Shown: piece after piece, positions 7,784-16,760 of the stretch
Layout of the letters: the number at the start of each line of letters is the position of its first letter
Position numbering within the stretch: position 1 is the stretch's first letter
Source of the DNA: Candidatus Poribacteria bacterium
GTDB taxonomy: Bacteria; Poribacteria; WGA-4E; WGA-3G
Length of the DNA stretch: 35,753 nt
Assembly: GCA_022822085.1 (NCBI GenBank)
Contig: JAJECK010000043.1
Location: 1 to 35,753 of the forward strand
Reading direction: 5' to 3'
Program-made: the position numbers and the translations under genes
The notes under the pieces: model-generated
Database searches by the model: none
What the model was told of the DNA's origin: nothing
What the model saw: the letters and a program-made list of their open reading frames with translations, nothing else

Positions 7784-9067
7784 ATGGACACAGCAAGAAT
7801 TCAGGTCAAAGCAGGCAACGGTGGAAACGGTTGTATAAGCTTTCGTCGTGAAAAATATGTGCCGCGTGGCGGTCCTGATGGTGGTGATGGTGGAAACGGT
7901 GGAAACGTTATCCTCATCGCCACTCTTGGTATGAGCACACTTATAGATTTACGGCACAACCCACGCCAAATAGCAGAAAACGGTTCACACGGTTCTGGAA
8001 AACAACGTGATGGTGCTGATGGAAATGATAAAATAATAAAAGTACCTGTCGGTACTATAATCAAAGATTTTGAGACAGATGAATTGCTTGCTGACCTAAC
8101 AGAACCCGACGAATCTGTTATTGCAGCACGGGGTGGTATTGGTGGAAAAGGTAATTCACGGTTCAAGAGTAGCACTTTTCAAGTTCCTCGTGTAGCAGAA
8201 AAAGGCGAACCTGGTGAAGAGCGAGAGATCAGTCTTGAAGTAAAACTTATTGCTGATGTCGGTTTAGTCGGCTATCCGAATGCTGGTAAATCCACTTTAC
8301 TTGCACGTACATCTGCAGCAACACCCAAAATCGCCTCCTATCCATTTACAACTCTTATCCCCAACTTAGGTGTTGTTCGTATTGATCAAGAACAAAATTT
8401 TGTGCTGGCGGATATACCCGGATTGATTGAAGGTGCACATAAAGGTGCAGGTCTGGGACATCAATTTTTGAGACATATTGAACGTACGAAGATGTTGATC
8501 CATGTGATTGACCTTAGTGCTGCAGATGGTCGTGACCCTATCAAAGACTATGAGCAGCTAAATCTTGAACTTGGTCATTACAATACCTTGTTAACTGAAC
8601 TTCCTCAAATCATCGCTCTCAATAAGATTGATATACCCGAAGCGAAGGATAATGTAGAGCGGGTGCAGGAATACTTTGGGAAGAGGAAAGTCTTTCCAAT
8701 ATCTGGTATTACAGGAGAAGGAGTCAATTCACTCATGCAACAGGCATACCGTTCCTTACAATATCTTGATGCAAAAGCACGCGAACAATCTGAATCAACA
8801 ATTACTATTGAACCTGAACTTCCACCTGAACCTCGGGTACGGTTTGAACTCCATCAGACTGATGCTGGATTTGTGGTAAGTGGAGATGAACCGAAACGTG
8901 CTGTTGTGATGACGGACTTTGAAAATGAACAAGCGTTGATGCTACTATTTCGGAAACTAAAAAAGATGGGAGTAATAAACGCTCTTGCACGTGCTGGCGT
9001 CAAAGAAGGTGATACAATTCATATAGATGATTTTGAGTTCACCTATAGTCCAAAAGTAATTAGATGA
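7784..9067 (+). CDS. obg: GTPase Obg
   Basis: This is the conserved Obg/CgtA GTPase linked to large ribosomal subunit assembly and stress signalling. The N-terminal glycine-rich Obg fold is plain: AGNGGNGCISFRREKYV and GGPDGGDGGNGG (about 10-40). The G domain has GYPNAGKST (163-171), the switch TT, DIPGLIEGA (210-218) and NKID (280-283). A C-terminal OCT domain follows (about 345-427). The ATG at 7784 has a strong purine-rich site (AAGGGGTGGG); a TTG at 7769 is less likely. It is followed after 11 bases by proB, an arrangement known from other bacteria. Length (427) is normal. Confidence 0.96.
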   Translation: MDTARIQVKAGNGGNGCISFRREKYVPRGGPDGGDGGNGGNVILIATLGMSTLIDLRHNPRQIAENGSHGSGKQRDGADGNDKIIKVPVGTIIKDFETDELLADLTEPDESVIAARGGIGGKGNSRFKSSTFQVPRVAEKGEPGEEREISLEVKLIADVGLVGYPNAGKSTLLARTSAATPKIASYPFTTLIPNLGVVRIDQEQNFVLADIPGLIEGAHKGAGLGHQFLRHIERTKMLIHVIDLSAADGRDPIKDYEQLNLELGHYNTLLTELPQIIALNKIDIPEAKDNVERVQEYFGKRKVFPISGITGEGVNSLMQQAYRSLQYLDAKAREQSESTITIEPELPPEPRVRFELHQTDAGFVVSGDEPKRAVVMTDFENEQALMLLFRKLKKMGVINALARAGVKEGDTIHIDDFEFTYSPKVIR

Positions 9068-9078
9068 AGTAACACCTA

Positions 9079-10275
9079 ATGGATAAAACCGAAGAAATAT
9101 TTCTACAAAATCAATCAACCAGTGAGGTAAAAGTAGTTGGCAAGCATAAGTCGTTTCATGGTCGAGAATGTTTATCAGAAATTAAGCGTATAGTCGTAAA
9201 AATTGGCAGTACAACGATTTCTGACGATTATCAGATCAATGAAGCAGCACTTGATGGATTAGTGCACGATTTAGCAACAATCAAACAGAACGGTATTGAG
9301 GTAATACTTGTTACCTCAGGTGCGATTGCCGCAGGACTCCCGCATCTTGGAGTGAATTCACATCAACAAACTTTACCTGTATTACAAGCCGCTGCTGCTG
9401 TTGGACAGATTCGGTTGATGGCTGCTTATGAAGAACGTTTTCGGTTTTACGACTTGTGTCCTGCACAGTTACTACTCACACAAGACGATTTCTCTGACAG
9501 AAAACGATACACACGCATGAATGATGCATTACATGCGTTACTCCAACTCGGTGCTATCCCAATTATAAATGAAAATGACAGTGTTGCAGTAGACGAAATA
9601 AAAGTCGGTGACAACGATACGTTATCTGCGTATGTTACAAATCTTGCGCAAGCTGATCTGCTCATTCTTCTCTCTGATCAGCAAGGACTCTTTACTGCAG
9701 ATCCGCGACATAATCCAGATGTTGAACTCATTCATACAGTAGATGTGATTTCAGATGAGATATGGCAATCTGCGGGTGAAGCTGGTACCGCGACCGGAAC
9801 AGGAGGCATGGTCACGAAGCTGCGCGCAGCAGAAATAGTTACATCCTCTGGCGAGATGATGGTTATTGCTTATGGACGTGAACCCCTTGTGGTGACGCGT
9901 CTCCTTAAAGGTGAACTGATTGGAACGCTTTTCCTACCTAATACACGTATTTCTGGTCGTAAAAGATGGATCGCTTATTCACGTCCTCCCAGAGGATATA
10001 TAGTTGTAGATAACGGTGCGCGAGACGCGCTTATTCAAGGCGGTAAAAGTTTATTACCTGCAGGAATCCAGCGTGTTGAAGGACATTTTAACTTCAGTGA
10101 TACAGTCTCTTGTTTCACTGAAAATGGCGTGGAATTTGCTCGCGGTTTGATAAACTACAACTCCACTGAAACAACTAAACTTGCGGGAAAACAGACCCAG
10201 GACATAGAGAAAATACTCGGTTATCACGATTACGATGAAATTATACATCGTGATAACCTTGTTTTGCTTAATTAA
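9079..10275 (+). CDS. proB: Glutamate 5-kinase with PUA domain
   Basis: ProB phosphorylates glutamate, the first step of proline synthesis. The amino-acid-kinase domain shows IVVKIGSTTI (38-47), VTSGAIAAG, and PIINENDSVAVDEIKVGDNDTLSA. A PUA domain follows from about residue 295 (SGRKRWIAYSRPPRG to the end). The N-terminus carries about 28 residues more than E. coli ProB before the first strand; no better internal start is evident. The gene follows obg by 11 bases and is probably in its operon. The usual partner proA is not next to it; instead a terminator-like hairpin overlaps its 3' end and a convergent gene follows. Confidence 0.94.
   Translation: MDKTEEIFLQNQSTSEVKVVGKHKSFHGRECLSEIKRIVVKIGSTTISDDYQINEAALDGLVHDLATIKQNGIEVILVTSGAIAAGLPHLGVNSHQQTLPVLQAAAAVGQIRLMAAYEERFRFYDLCPAQLLLTQDDFSDRKRYTRMNDALHALLQLGAIPIINENDSVAVDEIKVGDNDTLSAYVTNLAQADLLILLSDQQGLFTADPRHNPDVELIHTVDVISDEIWQSAGEAGTATGTGGMVTKLRAAEIVTSSGEMMVIAYGREPLVVTRLLKGELIGTLFLPNTRISGRKRWIAYSRPPRGYIVVDNGARDALIQGGKSLLPAGIQRVEGHFNFSDTVSCFTENGVEFARGLINYNSTETTKLAGKQTQDIEKILGYHDYDEIIHRDNLVLLN
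10219..10258. terminator. Bidirectional terminator-like hairpin inside the end of proB
   Basis: GGTTATCACGAT (10219-10230) pairs perfectly over 12 bp with ATCGTGATAACC (10247-10258), and a T-rich run TTGTTTTGCTT follows. The hairpin is within the last codons of proB, between convergent genes, so it can serve both directions. Confidence 0.6.
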
Positions 10276-10297
10276 CACACAGGAACTGAATAATATA

Positions 10298-11416
10298 TCA
10301 TTCAGGTAGATATACTTTTTCACGTGTATGGAAACCCCCTTCAATAATTATCTCATCAAGGTTGTTCTTATCAACTTGGATTGGTGTTAGTATGATGGCA
10401 GGCACATCAAATTTTCCATTGTTAATCGTCTGTGTTGCTTTTGACACTTTCTCACCTTTTGCAAGAGCTACTGCAGCATGGGCAGCTTCAGTTGCGATGA
10501 GATCAATGGGTTTGTATACCGTCATTGTTTGTGTACCCTTTGCGATTCTCTGACAAGCTTCAATGTCAGCATCTTGTCCAGAAACGAGAACTTCCCCAGC
10601 CAGATTCTGTCCTTCAAGGGCTTGAATTACGCCTCCAGCAGTGCCATCATTGGATGCAACTACAGCATCAATCTTATTATCTGTTTGGGTTAAGACTTGT
10701 TCAGTCTTGTTAAGTGCATCGTTAGGATCCCACCCAACTGCCCACTGGTTTGCTTCTGCGACCAACTTAATATCGTTAGCTTCAATTGCAGATTTGAGTG
10801 CTCGAAGTTGTCCTTTCCGTAATAGGTGTGCGTTATTGTCACCTGGATCCCCACCGAGTAAGAAATAATTTCCTTTAGGTTGATGTCGTAGTAAATATTC
10901 TGCCTGTAAATAACCTACTTGTTCGTTATCAAAGGAGATATAGAGGTCCGGTTCACTTTCTTTGATTAATCTGTCATAAGCGATTACTTTGATACCTTCT
11001 GCATGTGCTGATTTTACAATTCGAGATGATGCCACACTATTCTCTGGAATAACAACAAGAATATCAACACCTTGTGTAATGAGATTCTCAGCTTGTTCAT
11101 TCTGTTTAACAGCATCTTCATCAGCAGATTGGACAATAACTTCTGCTCCCAATTTTTCAGCTTCCCTGATGAATATATCCCTGTCTTTATGCCATCGTTC
11201 TACTCGTAAAGAAGCCATAGATAGACCAATTTTTATCTTTTGCTTTGTCGAGTTTACACTTTCATCTTGTGGTACATCTGATTTGTTTTTATTGGATGTA
11301 TCGGAACAACCTAATAATATCATTGTGAAACATAAACCTGCTATGAATAGGGGAAACATTATATATACGGATATATACTTATTTCTGAACAAGGATTCAA
11401 AATTAGAAAAATTCAT
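10298..11416 (-). CDS. xylF: Xylose-type sugar ABC transporter substrate-binding lipoprotein
   Basis: The 372-residue product closely follows the D-xylose-binding protein XylF: IGLSMASLRVERWHKDRDIF, VDILVVIPEN, IKVIAYDRLI, YISFDNEQVGYLQA, GNYFLLGGDPGDNNA, IDAVVASNDGTAGG, VSGQDADIEACQRIAKGTQTMTVYKPI. The N-terminus is a lipoprotein signal (MILLGC, Cys37), whereas E. coli XylF is soluble and periplasmic. The start at 11416 has GGAGG with good spacing; an in-frame TTG at 11431 is the alternative. No permease (XylH) or ATPase (XylG) gene is adjacent. Its upstream partner is a CsgG/FlgT-like gene ending 21 bases before this start. Family assignment is strong; the sugar bound could be xylose or a related pentose. 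Confidence 0.88.
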   Translation of the reverse strand: MNFSNFESLFRNKYISVYIMFPLFIAGLCFTMILLGCSDTSNKNKSDVPQDESVNSTKQKIKIGLSMASLRVERWHKDRDIFIREAEKLGAEVIVQSADEDAVKQNEQAENLITQGVDILVVIPENSVASSRIVKSAHAEGIKVIAYDRLIKESEPDLYISFDNEQVGYLQAEYLLRHQPKGNYFLLGGDPGDNNAHLLRKGQLRALKSAIEANDIKLVAEANQWAVGWDPNDALNKTEQVLTQTDNKIDAVVASNDGTAGGVIQALEGQNLAGEVLVSGQDADIEACQRIAKGTQTMTVYKPIDLIATEAAHAAVALAKGEKVSKATQTINNGKFDVPAIILTPIQVDKNNLDEIIIEGGFHTREKVYLPE

Positions 11417-11437
11417 AGATAATTCCTCCAAGATAAT

Positions 11438-12688
11438 TTATTCTTTTGGAACTTCATCTGTAGGAAGCGATTTTAATAAATCACCTCGTTTTATTTCACC
11501 TGTTTTTTCAACTATTTTTACAATAGAGAGTTTACTGTTGAGGATCTCCGTAACCGAGACAGTGGCAATTTTCTTCTTAGTGTAATCAAGGATTTCTCCT
11601 GTATCAACATCGCGAATTGGGGCACCATCGGTGTATACCGCGAACTGTTGACCGATTGCTAATCCTTTGGCAGAACCTGCATTTATGTAAATCATATCTT
11701 GATCGTCTGCATCAATATAAGTGATTTTAACTGGTCGTTTTGCCATTTCTTCGTCATTTTGTTTCTTTTGGTCATCTTTTTGTTCAGGTGTTTCCCAAGG
11801 CGTAATGAAGTTTGGACCAAAGTTATCTCTTAATTCAATGACGGTTTTAATTAGTGCTTCATTTGTAACTATTCCAAAAAGTGTTAGATCGTACTCAGGA
11901 GAAGCAAATTTTATTTTATTCAATTGTGTGGGTTTTGTGATTGGACGCCTGAGTTTTCCTTGTTTCTCCTTAGTTTGTCCAAAACGAAATTCAGTGCCTG
12001 ATTCAGTAACAGAGGCCTTCAATCCAGCGATATTAGTTCCAGCCAGGCTATCTCTACGAGAAACGTTAATAGGAACAGTGGCGATTTCATTTCCAGATGC
12101 TTCGTAAAATTTCATGTTTAGTTTTACAAACGCGCGGTTTCTATGCCCCATTGCTGCGAATCTAGTCATGTAACTTGTGGAAAGTGGAACTGATTGAGTT
12201 TCTCTTCCACTTTCTGTCAAAGACCGTGATGCTTCCGCCTTCATTCTCCTTTGACCAAAATCTTTGATTTCTCCGACGATTAGGACATCAGCATTGAGAA
12301 GTTCAGCAAGTTTTTCACGTTGGTTTTTGGCAAGTTTCTTCAAATTATGTCGTGAAATAGCCATCTCCGCCATAGCATCAAGTAATTCATCTCGTGAAAC
12401 AGGTTGATATATTGTTGTTTCTGCAAGTTTACGATTAAGAATAGTTTGGAAGCCTGCTTCCAAATCCCACATTTTCTTTGTGCTGAATATTACACCGACG
12501 AAGTTAGGGATACAACCACATCCAACCGGATTATCAAAATCGCTGTTATCTTCAAAATATAAGACAGCAACACGTTTTTCAGATGGATTAGGTGCTTTTT
12601 CAGCAGTAGCATAACTTATAGTGGTAATGCCGATACACATGAACGTGCAAAAGGTAATAATAGTAAAAAAAGCCGAGAATCTTTTCAT
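11438..12688 (-). CDS. CsgG/FlgT-like envelope protein
   Basis: The 416-residue product has a cleavable signal peptide (hydrophobic core about 8-25, cleavage near SYA/TAEK). A domain starting RVAVLYFEDNSD has the first-strand style of CsgG/TolB-N-like proteins, which oligomerise at the outer membrane. The segment VLIVGEIKDFGQ is the family's second hallmark. The C-terminal part, IYINAGSAKGLAIGQQFAVY through VTEILNSKLSIVKIV, resembles the SH3-like FlgT C-terminal module. Two cysteines in VGCGCIP could bind metal or form a disulfide. AGGAG precedes the ATG. It heads a likely operon with the xylF-like gene, so a shared inducer is possible. The function (secretion channel, flagellar-like ring or other) cannot be fixed. 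Confidence 0.65.
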   Translation of the reverse strand: MKRFSAFFTIITFCTFMCIGITTISYATAEKAPNPSEKRVAVLYFEDNSDFDNPVGCGCIPNFVGVIFSTKKMWDLEAGFQTILNRKLAETTIYQPVSRDELLDAMAEMAISRHNLKKLAKNQREKLAELLNADVLIVGEIKDFGQRRMKAEASRSLTESGRETQSVPLSTSYMTRFAAMGHRNRAFVKLNMKFYEASGNEIATVPINVSRRDSLAGTNIAGLKASVTESGTEFRFGQTKEKQGKLRRPITKPTQLNKIKFASPEYDLTLFGIVTNEALIKTVIELRDNFGPNFITPWETPEQKDDQKKQNDEEMAKRPVKITYIDADDQDMIYINAGSAKGLAIGQQFAVYTDGAPIRDVDTGEILDYTKKKIATVSVTEILNSKLSIVKIVEKTGEIKRGDLLKSLPTDEVPKE

Positions 12689-12728
12689 CTTTCCATTCTC
12701 CTAATCAAATATTCTCATATATTTTGTT

Positions 12729-12757
12729 AGTTTATCAACATTAGAAAGAATTATCAA
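12729..12757 (-). promoter_or_regulatory. Candidate promoter for the CsgG-like / xylF operon
   Basis: On the minus strand TTGATA (12757-12752) and TAAACT (12734-12729) have a 17-base spacer. Both hexamers are imperfect. It sits about 40 bases upstream of the start codon. Confidence 0.35.
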
Positions 12758-12840
12758 GAGAAATTGTGTGTAGTGCATTTTAAAAACATGTTTTTTCTTG
12801 AATTGTCTGAACAAGGATTTTCTAAATTGATGGTATGAAT

Positions 12841-13072
12841 GACATTTGCCGAGTACGCGAAATCAACGGGACAATGCCTTTGGCATTCACCAGGACTAAA
12901 GGGAGGGACACGTTTTCTATAAACATTGCCTCCCTAATAAATCAACACCAAATGCGCGTGGCAGAGGACGCGTTTGGTATTCTGCATGATGTGGCGGGAC
13001 TAAAGAAAGGACAGAAATATTTTTTATCTTCGGACATGTTGTGCTACGGCAAGGCAGGTCTGTTTAGTCCCA
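12841..13072. other. Hairpin-rich intergenic region, possible structured RNA or degenerate repeat
   Basis: Four stems lie in 230 bases: AATGCC/GGCATT (12873-12887); AGGGAGG/CCTCCCT (12900-12935); ACCAAA-tg-CGCGT with ACGCGTTTGGT (12947-12978); and GGGACTAAA/TTTAGTCCC (12996-13004 with 13063-13071). The region is more GC-rich than the bases around it. An open frame crosses it on the plus strand (12835-13152), but its product matches nothing recognised and is probably fortuitous. The rest of the 12689-13389 gap holds only the promoters and leader hairpin listed separately. Confidence 0.5.
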
Positions 13073-13250
13073 CGTACCGAAAGCGTGCATATATTTTGGA
13101 TTTTACTATAAACCTATTTATGCCTTTTATCATCATAATCGCAAATAGATAATCAGTCCAATATCAGAATATGTTTTAGTCTTCCTTTAGGTTTCGTTTG
13201 ATTGGCGTTGATAGACTTTTCAAAATCTTTGTAACGTTTTGTGAAAAATG

Positions 13251-13259
13251 TGATATAAT
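13251..13259 (+). promoter_or_regulatory. Extended -10 promoter for moxR
   Basis: TGATATAAT is a TGn extended -10 with a perfect TATAAT (13254-13259). The -35 is weak (TTGTAA at 13229-13234, 19-base spacing). The start would fall at about 13266, exactly at the base of the hairpin at 13267-13338. Confidence 0.5.
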
Positions 13260-13266
13260 ACCTTTG

Positions 13267-13338
13267 GTCAGGATAATACAGGGTTAATACTCCTTTTGTA
13301 TTGGACTTATAATAAGAGTCCAAACCTATTATCCTGAC
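13267..13338 (+). promoter_or_regulatory. Nested leader hairpin upstream of moxR
   Basis: The outer stem GTCAGGATAATA (13267-13278) pairs perfectly over 12 bp with TATTATCCTGAC (13327-13338). An inner stem TTGGACT (13301-13307) pairs with AGTCCAA (13317-13323). It would form the very 5' end of the moxR mRNA, 51 bases before the ATG. There is no T-run after it, so it may stabilise the mRNA, bind a protein, or mark an inserted repeat. Confidence 0.55.
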
Positions 13339-13389
13339 TAAATTCAATTATGCACACTCCTCATATAAATAGTAGGAAATCAAACACTT

Positions 13390-14343
13390 ATGGAAAACTT
13401 AGTCCAAACTGTTTTTGAAAAAATAAAACAGGAAGCACAAAAAGTGATAGTCGGACAAAATGATATTTTTGATCTCGTTGTCGTCAGTCTGTTTTCTGGT
13501 GGGCATGTCCTTTTAGAAGGTGTGCCGGGAACAGCAAAAACCTTAATTGCTAAAACATTAGCATTGATTGTTTCAGGACAGTTCAGTCGTGTACAGTTTA
13601 CACCCGACCTGATGCCATCAGATATTGTTGGCACAAGTGTATATGATTTGACGACAAATCAGTTCAACTTAAAGCACGGTCCCGTTTTCACGAATGTTCT
13701 ACTTGCCGATGAAATCAACCGTTCACCAGCAAAAACACAATCAGCACTCCTTGAATGTATGGAAGAAAGACAAGTGAGTATTGATGGAGTCCGACACGAA
13801 CTACCATTACCATTCATCGTGTTAGCAACACAAAATCCGATTGAATATGAAGGCACATATCCACTTCCTGAAGCACAATTAGATAGATTTATGTTCAAAC
13901 TTAAAGTGGATTATCCTGGTCCTGATGTTGAGACCCAAATATTGAAAAATTACCACCAAGGTTTTAACGCTACACGATTAGATGTTGTAGGAATCGAAAG
14001 TGTAGTTAACAACGATTCTCTCTCAGAATGCCAACAGATCATTCAATCTGTTACTGTAGAGGAGTCAATTTTCAATTATATAGTCGCTTTAGCAGAGGCA
14101 TCACGAAATTCACCTGAGTTGATATTAGGTGGAAGCCCTCGTGCTTCTATTGCTCTCTTATTAGCAAGCAAAACGTATGCTGCAATACAGGGACGCGATT
14201 ATATTTTACCTGATGATGTGAAATACTTAGCACCCCATGTATATCGTCATAGAATCTTACTGAAACCAGATGCTGAGATCGAAGGTTTGACATCAGACGA
14301 TATGATTGACAGACTACTTGCTGAAGTTGAAATACCGAGATAA
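13390..14343 (+). CDS. MoxR-family AAA+ ATPase
   Basis: This 317-residue cytoplasmic ATPase has Walker A GVPGTAKT (44-51), Walker B VLLADE (103-108), the MoxR stretch NRSPAKTQSALLECMEERQV, sensor-1 region ATQNPIEYEGTYPLPEAQLDRFMF, and a lid domain with GGSPRAS. MoxR ATPases act as chaperones for von Willebrand-type partners. The next gene, 6 bases downstream, is the usual DUF58 partner, so they form one transcription unit. Length and start fit the family. Confidence 0.93.
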   Translation: MENLVQTVFEKIKQEAQKVIVGQNDIFDLVVVSLFSGGHVLLEGVPGTAKTLIAKTLALIVSGQFSRVQFTPDLMPSDIVGTSVYDLTTNQFNLKHGPVFTNVLLADEINRSPAKTQSALLECMEERQVSIDGVRHELPLPFIVLATQNPIEYEGTYPLPEAQLDRFMFKLKVDYPGPDVETQILKNYHQGFNATRLDVVGIESVVNNDSLSECQQIIQSVTVEESIFNYIVALAEASRNSPELILGGSPRASIALLLASKTYAAIQGRDYILPDDVKYLAPHVYRHRILLKPDAEIEGLTSDDMIDRLLAEVEIPR

Positions 14344-14349
14344 AATATA

Positions 14350-15705
14350 ATGCATATTAGCCGTCGATTCTTATATTATCTAATTCCTGCAGCACTTCCC
14401 ATTCTGCTTTATTCTATCTCTCCAGGTGTCCTATATATCACTGTTGTATATCTGCTGTTTTTGTTTGCCGTTGCTACCATAGATTATGCAACAAATCCAC
14501 TTTTTAATAGTGTTCAAGTTAACAGAACGATGAATACTAAGTTTTCTTTGGGTATGGAAAATGTTGTAACTATTAATATTATCAACCGTTCACGGCATAA
14601 TTTAAAGATACAGATTAAAGACGATTTTCCTACTGAATTTTTGTATGACACAGTCATACATGACATTGATGTACATTCAATGCGGGAGGAAGACATTACT
14701 TATAATCTCACACCGATGCGGAGAGGCATATATATGTTTGGAGATATTCATGTTCGGTGTTTGGGTGTTTTAGGATTTATTGTTAGACAACACAAAATTT
14801 CCGCAGAAACAGAAGTAAAGGTTTATCCAAATCTACAAGCAATCCAGCAATATGAACTCTTAGTCAAACGCGGTATGCTTCATCGAATGGGATTAAAGAA
14901 CTCACGACAATTCGGTGAAGGTACTGAAATGGAAAGGTTGCGTGAATACATGACCGATGACGACTTTCGTCGAATTGATTGGAACGCTACTGCCCGACAC
15001 AGAAAACCGATCGTCAGGGAGTTTGAAACTGAACGGAGTCAAGATATTGTGATTATGTTGGATACAGGACGATTAATGGCATCACCGATCCTTTTAGATA
15101 TATCTGATACAACGGATACAGACTCTATTTCTCAAAATGCAATGTTAAAGTTAGATTACGCTATCAATACGACATTAATGGCTGCTTATGTCTCAACGTT
15201 GAAAGGGGATAAGGTAGGAATGATCGCCTTTGCAGATACCGTCCATCATTATCTCGCGCCAAAACCTGGAAAAAAGCAATTCCTTACCATGTTAGAAACG
15301 ATATATGCGCTACCTGTTCATCCAGTTGAACCAGACTTTGAGGCAGCATTCTCATATCTATCATCTAAGCAGAGGAAACGCGCACTCATCATTCTTTTCA
15401 CAGATATACTTGACAGCGATTCCGCGGAAGGTATTGCAACTTATGTTGCACAATTTTCTAAACATCATCTTGTCATCTGTGTTACGTTGACAGATTCAGG
15501 AATCGTGGAACTGGCAGAGCAAAATGTATCAAATTCCAAGACGGTATATCAGAAAACAATTGCACAACGGATGCTGCATGAAAAACACGCAACTTTAGAG
15601 ATATTGAGGAGACGTGGTGTCATTACAATTGATGTTCCGGCACATCAATTGACAATGGCTGTTGTGAATAAGTATTTAGAATTGAAAGCAAAATCAAAAA
15701 TATAA
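14350..15705 (+). CDS. DUF58 / von Willebrand A-like membrane protein, MoxR partner
   Basis: The 451-residue product has two N-terminal membrane helices (about 10-45). A beta-rich region follows, then the DUF58 signature REYMTDDDFRRIDWNATARHRKPIVREFE (198-226). A von Willebrand A-type domain starts at QDIVIMLDTGRLM (231-243). The metal site there reads D-T-G-R-L rather than D-x-S-x-S, so the MIDAS may be weakened. These proteins are recruited by MoxR ATPases for assembly or activation of envelope complexes. The gene follows moxR by 6 bases. The convergent gene beyond it encodes a SpoIIM-like protein, another common member of this cluster. Confidence 0.9.
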   Translation: MHISRRFLYYLIPAALPILLYSISPGVLYITVVYLLFLFAVATIDYATNPLFNSVQVNRTMNTKFSLGMENVVTINIINRSRHNLKIQIKDDFPTEFLYDTVIHDIDVHSMREEDITYNLTPMRRGIYMFGDIHVRCLGVLGFIVRQHKISAETEVKVYPNLQAIQQYELLVKRGMLHRMGLKNSRQFGEGTEMERLREYMTDDDFRRIDWNATARHRKPIVREFETERSQDIVIMLDTGRLMASPILLDISDTTDTDSISQNAMLKLDYAINTTLMAAYVSTLKGDKVGMIAFADTVHHYLAPKPGKKQFLTMLETIYALPVHPVEPDFEAAFSYLSSKQRKRALIILFTDILDSDSAEGIATYVAQFSKHHLVICVTLTDSGIVELAEQNVSNSKTVYQKTIAQRMLHEKHATLEILRRRGVITIDVPAHQLTMAVVNKYLELKAKSKI

Positions 15706-15735
15706 GATGTTATTCACTTTTATTTAGAATAATTA

Positions 15736-16677
15736 TTATTCAGATGGAGATCTCATAAGGAATAGATACGCAAACAAAATTATTCCTGTCAATGCCCCGA
15801 AACCTATTTTTACTGCACTGGACAAATTTGAAGGAGATACGAAACCCTCAATTAATCCAGCAATCACGAGCAAAACAACACAACCACCGATCAACTTAAT
15901 GGCAACTTTCGCGGCATTAACCAAAGTCTGTTTTCGCGTTAAAGTTGATGGGGAAATGAGTGAATATCCTAACTTCATACCTGCACCGCCAGCAATAAAT
16001 ATAGTCGTAAGTTCAATATAACCGTGTGGAGACACAAAAGATAACAGTTGAAAACCTACTCCGTTTACATGACACAAACCAGCAATTGCCCCTAAGTATA
16101 ACCCGTTAAAAACCAAAATATATACCGTACCTACCATAAACATAATACCCCAAGCGAACGCCTTGAACGCAACTTGAATGTTGTTTGTCATGACAAAAGC
16201 TGCAAATATATTTCGAAATTCAACTGATGTATCATTCCAATCATCCTGACCTAATTCTTTGATATGGGTTACATAACCATCTGGAACAAGACTTTCTGCG
16301 AATTCAGGGGTTCTTAATGCGCTCATGTATGCACCTGTATATGCCATGGCGAACATAAGAAAAGCGGCACCAATAAAATAGATGTTTTCTCTGAATACTG
16401 TTGGGAAACCGTATCGAAGAAATTCAAAAAAAGAACCGCGTTTAAATGGTGAGGTTTGATAAACTTTGGAATGTGCTCTTGATGCAAGATCATTAAGGTA
16501 GATTACACATCGGTCTTGTGGAAAATCGCGACGTGCTACAGCTAAATCGGATGTTACACGACGATACAGGTATCCTAACCGATTGAGTTCTTTAGCATTT
16601 GCATTACGAGAATTGTTCAACAATTCCTCTAACTCATTCCAGCTCTGTTGTTTTTTCTCAATAAATTCTGCAGACAT
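15736..16677 (-). CDS. SpoIIM (DUF95)-like integral membrane protein
   Basis: The 313-residue product begins with a soluble helical region (about 1-95, LGYLYRRVTSDLAVARRDFP typical of this family). About five or six membrane helices follow, from IYFIGAAFLMFAMAYTGAY to the C-terminus, with a conserved segment PHGYIELTTIFIAGGAGMKLGY. It belongs to the stage II sporulation protein M family. In non-sporulating bacteria this protein is usually encoded beside RDD, MoxR and DUF58 genes. Here it converges on the DUF58 gene. AGGAAC precedes the ATG. A role with the MoxR/DUF58 pair is inferred from that known clustering. Confidence 0.88.
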   Translation of the reverse strand: MSAEFIEKKQQSWNELEELLNNSRNANAKELNRLGYLYRRVTSDLAVARRDFPQDRCVIYLNDLASRAHSKVYQTSPFKRGSFFEFLRYGFPTVFRENIYFIGAAFLMFAMAYTGAYMSALRTPEFAESLVPDGYVTHIKELGQDDWNDTSVEFRNIFAAFVMTNNIQVAFKAFAWGIMFMVGTVYILVFNGLYLGAIAGLCHVNGVGFQLLSFVSPHGYIELTTIFIAGGAGMKLGYSLISPSTLTRKQTLVNAAKVAIKLIGGCVVLLVIAGLIEGFVSPSNLSSAVKIGFGALTGIILFAYLFLMRSPSE

Positions 16678-16760
16678 ATATTGTTCCTGACTATGAAGGT
16701 ATTACAATTGCAAGGTTATTTAGTTTTCGGTTTTTCAGCTATATTTTTCACATATCAATA

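Noticed and set aside
12835..13152. Plus-strand open frame of 105 codons
   Set aside because: It runs through the palindromes of 12841-13072, has no ribosome site, and its product matches nothing; the coding content seems fortuitous.
13153..13347. Minus-strand open frame of 64 codons
   Set aside because: It covers the moxR promoter and leader hairpin on the opposite strand and lacks a convincing ribosome site or family motif.
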